From the NCBI GenBank assembly GCA_937982565.1, contig CALJLN010000046.1, positions 1-64,000 on the forward strand: DNA of 64,000 nt. The letters run 5' to 3'. The translations under genes were made by a program, and so were the position numbers. Each line of letters starts with the position of its first letter. Position 1 is the stretch's first letter. The DNA is from UBA2421 sp002343075. Its GTDB lineage: Bacteria; Planctomycetota; Phycisphaerae; Tepidisphaerales; Tepidisphaeraceae. Below, in pieces: positions 41,019 through 48,650 of this stretch. The notes under the pieces were generated by a model. That model did not search any database and was not told the origin of the DNA. It was given only the letters and a program-made list of their open reading frames with translations.

Positions 41019-42569
41019 ATGAGCAGAATGAAGCGAGTCGTTGCAGTCATGGCGATCGGCGCGATTGGCAGCGCAAGTTGGTACGTTGGAAGCGGGCTTG
41101 TGCAAAACGTGCGCTACGCCCGCGCGGTCGAGCAGGTCGAGCTCAGCCGCGAGCAACTTTCAAAACTGGAGGACTTTGCCGGCGTTTTTAAGAGTGTCGG
41201 CAAGGCAGTTGAGCCGTCGGTTGTGCTCATCGAAGTGACAAAGAAAGCCAGCCGACAGAATAGTGACGTGCGCCGCCAGCTTCCTTTCGATGATGACATG
41301 CTGCGGCGGTTCTTCCCGGATAACGACGGCGACGGTGAGCCGGATCTGCCCGATTCCGGCGGGTCATTCGACCAGCAAGGCCAAGGATCAGGGGTTATCA
41401 TGGAAGCCGACGGCAAGAGCGGCTGGATTCTGACCAATAACCACGTCGCCGGCGATTCCGATGAAATTAAGGTGACTCTCCACGACGGCCGGGAGATTAA
41501 GGGTGCCAAGCTGCTCGGAGCCGATCCGAAGACCGATCTTGCAGTGGTGAAGATTGAGGCAAGCAACCTCATCGCGGCGCGTTGGGGCGATAGTGACCGG
41601 CTTGAGAAAGGCGATATCGTCATGGCGTTTGGCGCGCCGTTTGGCTATGTCGGCTCGATGACTCATGGGATTGTGAGCGCGTTGAATCGACAAGCGGGCA
41701 TTCTCGGGCAGAGCGGTTACGAGAATTTCATTCAGGTCGATTGCCCGATCAACCCCGGTAACTCCGGCGGACCGCTGGTTAACACGCTCGGCGAAGTCGT
41801 CGGCATCAACACGGCAATCCTCTCCCGCAACGGCGGCTTCCAGGGCGTCGGGTTCTCGATTCCGTCGAACCAGGCGAAGTTCGTCTACGCGCAGCTGAAG
41901 GACGACGGAAAAGTAACGCGCGGCTGGCTGGGGGTGAGCATTAGCGACCTGAGCCGGCAGCCGGATCTTGCAACGAGCTTTGGATTTGTAGGGACAAAGG
42001 GCGTGCTGGTGAACGAGGTGCTCGACGGCCCCGCTGCGGATTCGCTGCGCGATGGCGACATCATCACCGCAATCAACGGCAGGCCGACCGACACGATGAA
42101 CCAGCTTCGCAACACCGTCGCAACGCTTGCGCCTGGCGCGGAGGTGAAGTTGAAGGTGTTTCGCGATCGCAAGGACATTGAGGTAACCCTGAAAATTGGC
42201 GAGCAACCGGCAAACGTGCAAATCGCCGGACGACGCAGCGGTGGCCCGCGCGATGGCGCTGCCGACCCGGCGGGCGCTACCACAGCTGAGAAGCTTGGGG
42301 TCAAACTTGCCGATCCGACCGCGGCACAGCTACAGCGGTTCGGCCTCGATGCCGAGACCGGGGCGCTTATCACCGCAGTGACGCGCAACAGCCCTGCCGG
42401 GAAGCAAAACCTGCGTATCGGAGACCTGATTACCCGGATCAATGACATCGAAGTGACTGATGCCAAATCGGCCATAGATGCCTTGTCGGGCCAGGACTTA
42501 TCGAAGGGAATCCGGATGCAGATTTCAAGTCGAGACGGCAAACGGTTCGTGTTCGTTCGCCAGGAGTAA
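41019..42569 (+). CDS. HtrA/DegP-type serine protease with two PDZ domains
   Basis: A 516-aa envelope protease with an N-terminal membrane anchor or signal (VVAVMAIGAIGSASWYVG). The catalytic triad is visible: His in TNNHVAGDSDE, Asp in DPKTDLAVVKI and Ser in INPGNSGGPLVNT. Two PDZ domains follow (about 300-385 with GVLVNEVLDGPAADSL, and about 420-505 with GALITAVTRNSPAGKQ). It degrades or chaperones misfolded envelope proteins. A Pro/Ala linker with a few Arg/Gly residues separates the PDZ domains. AGGAG eight bases before the ATG marks the start, and a strong terminator follows the stop. Confidence 0.94.
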   Translation: MSRMKRVVAVMAIGAIGSASWYVGSGLVQNVRYARAVEQVELSREQLSKLEDFAGVFKSVGKAVEPSVVLIEVTKKASRQNSDVRRQLPFDDDMLRRFFPDNDGDGEPDLPDSGGSFDQQGQGSGVIMEADGKSGWILTNNHVAGDSDEIKVTLHDGREIKGAKLLGADPKTDLAVVKIEASNLIAARWGDSDRLEKGDIVMAFGAPFGYVGSMTHGIVSALNRQAGILGQSGYENFIQVDCPINPGNSGGPLVNTLGEVVGINTAILSRNGGFQGVGFSIPSNQAKFVYAQLKDDGKVTRGWLGVSISDLSRQPDLATSFGFVGTKGVLVNEVLDGPAADSLRDGDIITAINGRPTDTMNQLRNTVATLAPGAEVKLKVFRDRKDIEVTLKIGEQPANVQIAGRRSGGPRDGAADPAGATTAEKLGVKLADPTAAQLQRFGLDAETGALITAVTRNSPAGKQNLRIGDLITRINDIEVTDAKSAIDALSGQDLSKGIRMQISSRDGKRFVFVRQE

Positions 42570-42625
42570 CCGCCGTCGCGCGCTAGCGCTAACCGGAGCC
42601 AATCCGCCAGGTCCGCACAACTTCT

Positions 42626-42657
42626 AAGCCCGCCGGCATGCCCCGGCGGGCTTTGTC
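42626..42657 (+). terminator. Intrinsic terminator after htrA
   Basis: AAGCCCGCCGG (42626-42636), a 6-nt loop and its exact complement (42643-42653) form an 11-bp stem ending in TTTG. Confidence 0.75.
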
Positions 42658-42803
42658 GTGCTGATGATGCGTAGCGTGCCGGGTGCTTTACCCAGATGCT
42701 ACAGACCGCATCACCGATCGCTTCAACGCGTAACCACGCTGGGGAGGTAGTTTGGGCCGAGCAGCGAATTGACGATGAATGACATGTATCGGATGTCAAG
42801 AGT

Positions 42804-43349
42804 ATGAAGTTTGATTACCGGGCCAAATCAGCTCGCCGGGGCTTCACGCTGATCGAAGCGGCGTTGGCCACGATCATCGTGGGCACAGGTGTGCTCGCCG
42901 CAGTCGAGCTATTCGGCGTCTGCGCCAAGCAGAACATGCACGGGACGCATTCGACCGTGGCCATCATGCTCTCGACGAATGTGCAGGAGGCGATGGGCCT
43001 GCTGTCGTTTCGCGATCCCCAGCTTGGCGGGGCCACGTTTGGGCCGGAAACGGGCGAAACACTTGCCAGCTACGACGATCTCGACGACTTCAATAATCTC
43101 ACACTCTCACCGCCTATCGACGCCAATCGGCAACCGATCGCCGAACTTGGGCAGTACAGCCAGCTTATCACTGTTCGCCCGGTGTATCCCAATCAGCTTT
43201 CAAGCAATTCCAACGATGCCAGCCCGACCATCAGCACATCGACCGATACGGGTGCGATGCGCGTGCGCGTGCGGGTGATGTACCGCCCGTCGCCAAACGT
43301 GCCAGCGGAAGAAGTATTCGAGCGTTCCTGGGTTCGACTTGATCGGTAA
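42804..43349 (+). CDS. PilV-like type IV pilin/pseudopilin
   Basis: A 181-aa protein with a type IV prepilin leader: a short basic stretch, then RRGFTLIEAALATIIVGTGV, in which the peptidase site G/FTLIE with Glu at +5 is intact and the hydrophobic helix follows. The rest is a small beta-rich head. It is probably a minor pilin or pseudopilin. It heads an operon with two further pilin-like genes; the next starts 26 bp downstream. No ribosome site is obvious at the ATG. Confidence 0.88.
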   Translation: MKFDYRAKSARRGFTLIEAALATIIVGTGVLAAVELFGVCAKQNMHGTHSTVAIMLSTNVQEAMGLLSFRDPQLGGATFGPETGETLASYDDLDDFNNLTLSPPIDANRQPIAELGQYSQLITVRPVYPNQLSSNSNDASPTISTSTDTGAMRVRVRVMYRPSPNVPAEEVFERSWVRLDR

Positions 43350-43375
43350 TGACTCTGGTCCGCACGAGGTGATGT

Positions 43376-45493
43376 ATGCAGATGTCTGTCCTCCATTCTC
43401 GCTCGCGCCGCGGCGCTGCTGCCGTGCTTGCGATGCTCTTTCTGACCATCTTCGTCACGCTCGCGCTGGCGATGTATTCATCGGCGACGCTCAATGTGCA
43501 GTCGGCGCATAACCTGTCCGACCTCGATCGCGCCCGAGGTGCCGCGGAGTCGGGCCTGCGATGGATGCAGTTCCGTTTCATCAAGATGAACCGCCCGAGG
43601 ACGACGATCGGCAATATCGATGCGACGGCGGCGAACGGCTTGTGGCCGGCGCTGACGGCGTCGATCCAGAGCGACTTCAACTCCCTGCTGACCCCCGCCG
43701 AGCGAACGCTGACCGTCTCCGGCAAGAGCATCACATCCAATCCGGTGCGGCTGGACGATTCCAGCGCGACATTCTCGGTTCACATTCAACAACACCCTTT
43801 CAACCTCTCCGATCCACTCGATGCACGATACGTCCGAGTAACCAGCACGGGAACATACCGTGGCGCTACGCGGTCGGTTTCGATGGATTTCAAGATTGAC
43901 AAGAAGGTCAAGTTTGCGGTGGTAGGTAAAGTGCCGATTCAGTTGGGGCGCAATACGATCGTCGAAGGCCCGGTGGCTATGGCAACGGCGAGCAAGTATC
44001 CGCCGATTCTTCAGTTGAGCGATTTCAGTCATCTCGATTCCGCGCTGACCACTAAGATGAACCAATGGACGGCGTTCCTAAAGGCCAATCACGGCGGGTA
44101 TGACAACCGCGTCAGTGTGAATGACACCGACGAGTACAATCTTGCGCTCGCCAACGGCTTCGATGATCACAACGCCGACGGCTATCTGGATGATTACGAC
44201 CTCTTTTTGAATCGCTTTGATAGCAACGGCGACACGGCGATCAGTGCTGCGGAGTTTACCAACCCCTCTACGGGTCAGCTGTATGATCCCAACCTCTTCA
44301 GCGCCATCGACAGTTTAGGCGGGCCACTCACTGATGGCGAACCGCTGCGCGATGGGTATCAGGACGGCGTGATCGACAACCGCGATGCGTATGCCAAGGT
44401 AGAGGGACAGCTTGTGATCGCAACATCGGCATCGGCATGGACGAGCAACCTCGCCGGCCAGGGCAAGGTGATTCAGGATATGATCCAGGGTTCGATCAAT
44501 CCGACCGATCCGACCGCGGTGCCGGTAAAGTTTGGTGCCAATGCCAATGACATCTTTGATCTTTCTCCGGCCAATTTTGAAGAGTGCGCCGACGGGTTTA
44601 AGGCGCGAAGCGGCACTGCGGCGGGCACGACAAGTGTCAGTGGATCATTGATCGCCAATACCACCCTCACCGCAGCCCACGCAAACGCGGCTGCCATAAC
44701 CGAACGCACGCCCCTGGGCAGCGTTAGCTATCAGGCTACCTACCGGCGGCCGGTCTATCAGAATATGACGCTTCGAAACGTGATCGTTCCCAAGGGACTG
44801 AATCCGCTATTCAACAACTGCACCTTTGAAGGCGTGACGTTCATCGAAGGCGAACGCGACATCAAGACCTCCGGTGGCTCGACCACCACAAGCAGTTCAG
44901 AAGGAATGAACTGGTCAAAGCGCCGCATCTCCGGCGACAGCACGTTCAGCAATACAAAAGTCCTCATCGGTTCCGGCACACCCACCTCGGGACAGATGAT
45001 CACGCACGGCTCGCAAAAAGGTAACAACATTCGATTCAATAACTGCACGTTCAAAGGCCCGCTTGCTGGAAACTACTCGACGGCATACACGCACTTTGCC
45101 AATAGCTGGGAATTCACGGGTGCGACGCTGTTTGATAACCAGGCAGATGACACCGCAACGATCGTCTCGCCGCAGGTGAATATTGAAATGGGTTCGTTTA
45201 CCAACCCGACTGCTGCCCCGAGCACGCTGGTCGGCGTTGTGGTCGCAGGCAACATCGATATTCGCGGCACTTCGATCGTCGATGGGTCGATCATCGTCAC
45301 CGGCGATGGCGCGGGTAACACCACGCTGGGATACTTTGGTCCGAGTGACGGCGACACCAATCCGAGTGCCATGCCCGAAGGCGGGTACGGCAAACTGATC
45401 GTTCGGTACAACCCCAACCGGGCCTTGCCGGACGGCATAAATATTCCCATCGACGTGCTCGCCGATGTGACCACATATCGGGAAGGATTCTAG
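43376..45493 (+). CDS. PilX-like membrane protein with EF-hand-type calcium sites
   Basis: A 705-aa protein. The N-terminus has a basic stretch and a hydrophobic helix (RRGAAAVLAMLFLTIFVTLA), as in PilX-type minor pilins, then an E/R-rich region (RARGAAESGLRWMQFRF). At about residues 263-295 lie two EF-hand-like loops, DHNADGYLDDYDLF and DSNGDTAISAAEF, plus DGYQDGVIDNRDAY further on, suggesting calcium binding. The C-terminal 400 residues form beta-solenoid-like strands with Asn/Gly/Thr (FNNCTFEGVTFIEG, RFNNCTFKGPL). It would be far larger than classical PilX. GAGGTGAT lies close before the ATG. The next pilin-like gene begins 3 bp after its stop. Confidence 0.82.
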   Translation: MQMSVLHSRSRRGAAAVLAMLFLTIFVTLALAMYSSATLNVQSAHNLSDLDRARGAAESGLRWMQFRFIKMNRPRTTIGNIDATAANGLWPALTASIQSDFNSLLTPAERTLTVSGKSITSNPVRLDDSSATFSVHIQQHPFNLSDPLDARYVRVTSTGTYRGATRSVSMDFKIDKKVKFAVVGKVPIQLGRNTIVEGPVAMATASKYPPILQLSDFSHLDSALTTKMNQWTAFLKANHGGYDNRVSVNDTDEYNLALANGFDDHNADGYLDDYDLFLNRFDSNGDTAISAAEFTNPSTGQLYDPNLFSAIDSLGGPLTDGEPLRDGYQDGVIDNRDAYAKVEGQLVIATSASAWTSNLAGQGKVIQDMIQGSINPTDPTAVPVKFGANANDIFDLSPANFEECADGFKARSGTAAGTTSVSGSLIANTTLTAAHANAAAITERTPLGSVSYQATYRRPVYQNMTLRNVIVPKGLNPLFNNCTFEGVTFIEGERDIKTSGGSTTTSSSEGMNWSKRRISGDSTFSNTKVLIGSGTPTSGQMITHGSQKGNNIRFNNCTFKGPLAGNYSTAYTHFANSWEFTGATLFDNQADDTATIVSPQVNIEMGSFTNPTAAPSTLVGVVVAGNIDIRGTSIVDGSIIVTGDGAGNTTLGYFGPSDGDTNPSAMPEGGYGKLIVRYNPNRALPDGINIPIDVLADVTTYREGF

Positions 45494-45496
45494 ACC

Positions 45497-46099
45497 ATGC
45501 GTACGAAAGACGTTCATACTCTCCAGCGTCGAGTCCGTCGTGGTGTGGGCTTGGCCGAACTACTCATCGCGCTCGCCATTACCAGCATGCTGCTCACCGC
45601 CGTGGCGATGGCGCTGGATGCGTCATTTCACTCGTATCGCGTGAACCAGGAGCAGTCGGCCCTCACGCAGCGGGCGCGACTTGCAATGCATCGGATTCTC
45701 ACGAGCGTGAGGCAGCATGACGCCCACGCGCCGGCTACCAGTTCGCAACTGGTTAACTTCTCGCTCGGTATCCGCATCAACGACACCGGCATTGCGATGC
45801 TGGACGATGCCGGTAACGACATCATCTATCGATACGATGCTCCCAACCAACGCATCATTTACGACTTCAACGGCACCGCCCGAACCCTGCTGGACGGCGT
45901 CACGCAGTTTCAGGTGTCACTCGAACCGATGCGTAGCGCCACCTCCATCCGCACCGGCGGCGGATATGATCTGCTCAACCGCGCTACGGTACTTCTGACG
46001 GTCAGAACCACAGATAAGACATCCATGGCCAGCGAAACCACCGGCCAGCAGACCGTAACACTCAGTTCGTCGGCCCAACCCCGACGGAATGTCTGGTAA
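45497..46099 (+). CDS. PilW-like type IV pilin/pseudopilin
   Basis: A 200-aa protein with a prepilin-type start: RRGVGLAELLIALAITSML, a modified G-V-G-L-A-E version of the G/FTLIE site that keeps the Glu, followed by the membrane helix. The head domain is beta-rich. It follows the PilX-like gene by 3 bp and is the third pilin-like gene in the operon. It probably functions as a minor pilin or pseudopilin with the FHA-PilB ATPase at 33.9 kb. Confidence 0.85.
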   Translation: MRTKDVHTLQRRVRRGVGLAELLIALAITSMLLTAVAMALDASFHSYRVNQEQSALTQRARLAMHRILTSVRQHDAHAPATSSQLVNFSLGIRINDTGIAMLDDAGNDIIYRYDAPNQRIIYDFNGTARTLLDGVTQFQVSLEPMRSATSIRTGGGYDLLNRATVLLTVRTTDKTSMASETTGQQTVTLSSSAQPRRNVW

Positions 46100-46152
46100 G
46101 CAGAAAATTCCCCCTTCGACCAAGCCCAGCGGTCAAAGGCGACCGACGTGCG

Positions 46153-46158
46153 TACAAT
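46153..46158 (+). promoter_or_regulatory. Probable -10 box of the VWA gene (leaderless)
   Basis: TACAAT ends 8 nt before ATG 46167, giving the gene its own promoter within the pilin operon tail. Confidence 0.45.
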
Positions 46159-46166
46159 CGCACGAG

Positions 46167-47345
46167 ATGAAGTACTACTACGGCGAATTCGACGGCGAAC
46201 CGTTTCCGACACAAGACGCGCTTTTTCAGTTTGACAATCTCTCTCAGTTCATCCTCCAGCACGGCGAGCAGGCATTGCGCGCAATTGAGCAAATGCTCAA
46301 TGATCCAGACAATCCCAACCATTCAGACCTGCTGGAGCAGCTACTCAAAGAGGGCATGTTTGATAAGGACGCCAAGGGAAAGCTGCGGCTCACGCCCAAG
46401 GCCGTCGGGCGCATGCAGCGGCGTGCGCTGAATGAGATCTTTGCCAATCTGCGACAAGGCCAGCGCGACGGCCATGAAAAGGTCACTGCGGGACAGGGCG
46501 GTGAGCGAATCGAAGGCACTAAACCCTATCAGTTCGGCGATCCGGTGAGCGAACTCGATCTCCACGCGACGATCCGGAATGCAATGCAGCGGACGGCAGC
46601 GGGCAAGGGGCAATCGGCCAGCCGCAGCACCGCACTTTCGCCGATCCGCTTTTCCGAGCGAGACTTTGAGTTACATCTGCACGAAGGCACAACAAGCTGC
46701 TCAACGGTGGTCCTCATCGACATGTCCGGATCGATGATGCGCTACGGCCGATTCCTCGCGGCTAAGAAAGTGGCGATGGCGATGCAGGCACTTGTTCGTG
46801 GAAGATTTCCGCAGGATTCAATTGACTTCGTGGGATTCTATTCCGGCGCCAACAAAATCTCTGAATCGTCGCTGCCCTTGATCATGCCCAAGCCGGTGAC
46901 GGTATACGACTACTCCGTTCGTCTGAAGGTTAAGCTGGACAACCTCGCCGCTGCCCCGCAACACTTCACCAACCTGCACATGGGCCTGCAACTGGCGCGT
47001 CGGATTCTGCGGAAGCGCTCGAGCGAGAACAAGCAAATCTTCATCATCACCGACGGCCAACCTACCGCGCATGTTGAGGGTGATTATTGCTATCTGCTCT
47101 ACCCTCCCGACGAACGCAGCACCCTCGCCACGTTGAAGGAAGCCGTGTTAAGTGTTCGCGAATCGTGTCGGATCAGCACTTTTGCTCTGATCGAAGACTA
47201 TTGGGGAATGGATTGGGTCGGTTTCGTCGATCAGCTCACGCGGCTGACCAAGGGCGTCGCGTTTTACACCAGCAGCGGGGAACTGGCCAACTGCATCATG
47301 GAAAGCTACCTGAGCGGTCGCAAGAAAAAGACGCACCTGGCATGA
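46167..47345 (+). CDS. VWA-domain protein, likely partner of a MoxR-type ATPase
   Basis: A 392-aa protein with an N-terminal helical part and a C-terminal von Willebrand A domain. The MIDAS motif is clear in VVLIDMSGSMMRYGR (D-x-S-x-S) with the later Thr and Asp positions in IIFITDGQPTAH-like IFIITDGQPT. Such VWA proteins pair with MoxR/ChlI ATPases; the ATPase at 11.5 kb is the likely partner. ATG 46167 is preferred because TACAAT lies 8 nt upstream; an ATG at 46089 would overlap the pilin gene by 11 bp. Function of the complex is unknown. Confidence 0.85.
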   Translation: MKYYYGEFDGEPFPTQDALFQFDNLSQFILQHGEQALRAIEQMLNDPDNPNHSDLLEQLLKEGMFDKDAKGKLRLTPKAVGRMQRRALNEIFANLRQGQRDGHEKVTAGQGGERIEGTKPYQFGDPVSELDLHATIRNAMQRTAAGKGQSASRSTALSPIRFSERDFELHLHEGTTSCSTVVLIDMSGSMMRYGRFLAAKKVAMAMQALVRGRFPQDSIDFVGFYSGANKISESSLPLIMPKPVTVYDYSVRLKVKLDNLAAAPQHFTNLHMGLQLARRILRKRSSENKQIFIITDGQPTAHVEGDYCYLLYPPDERSTLATLKEAVLSVRESCRISTFALIEDYWGMDWVGFVDQLTRLTKGVAFYTSSGELANCIMESYLSGRKKKTHLA

Positions 47346-47411
47346 ACCGTTAGCCACGGGGTGTTCCCCGAAGGTAAACGCGCGGATTCAAGCTGAATGG
47401 ACGACAACTTT

Positions 47412-47435
47412 AAATTGTTCCGCGCGGAACAATTT
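47412..47435. promoter_or_regulatory. 24-bp perfect palindrome, ParB-site-like, copy 2
   Basis: The half-site AAATTGTTCCGC is followed at once by its exact reverse complement. The central 22 bp equal those at 5424-5445. Confidence 0.6.
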
Positions 47436-47463
47436 GCAAAAACTGTCGCAACATCCGTATTCA

Positions 47464-47483
47464 CAAGCAGTTACAACTGCTTG
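47464..47483. promoter_or_regulatory. 9-bp inverted repeat, operator-like
   Basis: CAAGCAGTT (47464-47472), AC and AACTGCTTG (47475-47483). It lies 30 bp after the 24-bp palindrome; the binding protein is unknown. Confidence 0.4.
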
Positions 47484-47737
47484 CCAGAAAACTCGACCCT
47501 AACATAGTGTTAAGACACGCGGCATGCGACCTTACCCATCCCGCCGTGCTGGCAAGACCGGGCGTGCACGGAAACGGAGGGCGCTGGCAGATTAGACCCA
47601 CATTGCTCCACACTTGTGGTGCCCCTCGGAGGGTCGGCCTCGCTTGATCGGTCTTGCGTTGAAATATCCTGCATCCTTCCTCGAATAACCCTGTTGTAGG
47701 CGGCGAGTGCCGTCGGTGATCTTTACAGGAGTGCGTC

Positions 47738-48532
47738 ATGATCTTCGGAAAACTAGCAAAATGGACTGTGCTCGGCACCGGCAGCGCCGTGCTCGTCGGC
47801 GGGATCGTCTTCGGCAGGGACTTGTACAGCTATGTCTCCACCGGAACCCGGTCGGTGCAGACGGCGGTGCGCGACAGCGTGCCGGTGGAGTTTGAACTGC
47901 GTCGCGCCAAAGACATGGTAGACGACATTCTCCCCGAAATGCACGCCAACATCCGGCTGATCGCCCAGCAGGAGGTAGAGATCGAGAACCTGCGTGGCGA
48001 CATCACCCGGAGCCGGGATTCTCTCGAAGTTGAGCGTGTCCGGCTCACCAGTCTTCGCGATGCCCTCAACAAGCCCGCGGCATCATTCACACTTGCAGGG
48101 ATTGAGTACTCGCGTGATCAAGTGAAAGAAGAGCTCGCGCGCCGACTCGAGCTTAGCCGGGAGGCCGAAACCGTGCTCGCAGGTAAGGCACGCCTCCTCG
48201 AAAACCGCACGCGCAGCCTCGCCGCCGCTGTGCAGGCTCTGAACCGCACCCGGCAGCAGAAGGAAATGCTCGTTGCACAAATCGCTTCGCTCGAAAGCCA
48301 GAATCGATTGGTGCAGGCAAGCAGCGTGGGGACGACTCTGGCCATCAATCACAGCAAGCTCTCGCAGTCGCAGAAGCTCATCGCGCAGATTCGTGAACGA
48401 CTTGATGTTGCCGAGCGCGTGATGGCCCACGAGAGCAAGTTCGTCGAACCAGTAACGATTAATGTCATCAACGAAGGAGAACTGAAGGCAAAGGCAGACG
48501 AGTTTCTGGCTTCGTCCGAAAAGTCTCGCTAA
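47738..48532 (+). CDS. Membrane-anchored coiled-coil protein
   Basis: A 264-aa protein. One transmembrane helix (about 5-25, KLAKWTVLGTGSAVLVGGIV) is followed by a long heptad-like region to about residue 240 (EVEIENLRGDITRSRDSLEV, RRLELSREAETVLAGKARLL, IASLESQNRLVQ) rich in Leu, Glu and Arg. It resembles scaffold or spacer proteins, and no catalytic motif is seen. AGGAGTG precedes the ATG. It is followed by an A/T-rich hairpin and by the TPR/FHA-like gene on the same strand, so the three genes to 51.1 kb may form one signalling unit. Function unknown. Confidence 0.75.
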   Translation: MIFGKLAKWTVLGTGSAVLVGGIVFGRDLYSYVSTGTRSVQTAVRDSVPVEFELRRAKDMVDDILPEMHANIRLIAQQEVEIENLRGDITRSRDSLEVERVRLTSLRDALNKPAASFTLAGIEYSRDQVKEELARRLELSREAETVLAGKARLLENRTRSLAAAVQALNRTRQQKEMLVAQIASLESQNRLVQASSVGTTLAINHSKLSQSQKLIAQIRERLDVAERVMAHESKFVEPVTINVINEGELKAKADEFLASSEKSR

Positions 48533-48554
48533 TCCTGTTGCCCACCAGTTGACA

Positions 48555-48594
48555 CGAAGATTCACCAATTGATTCAGCGATTGATGAATCTTCG
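48555..48594. other. Inverted repeat after the coiled-coil gene
   Basis: CGAAGATTCA (48555-48564) and its exact complement (48585-48594), with a small inner CAAT/ATTG pair. There is no T-tract; it may be a regulatory dyad rather than a terminator. Confidence 0.35.
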
Positions 48595-48650
48595 CGTCCT
48601 ATTGTGCAGATTCGTGGGCTGTTCCTCTACTGCATGCCAGAGGGCGCATC

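Larger units (their letters stand above)
47346..47737. other. Intergenic region with two dyads
   Basis: About 390 bp without a gene. It holds the second copy of the 22-bp palindrome and a 9-bp inverted repeat (47464-47483); I see nothing else. Confidence 0.6.
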
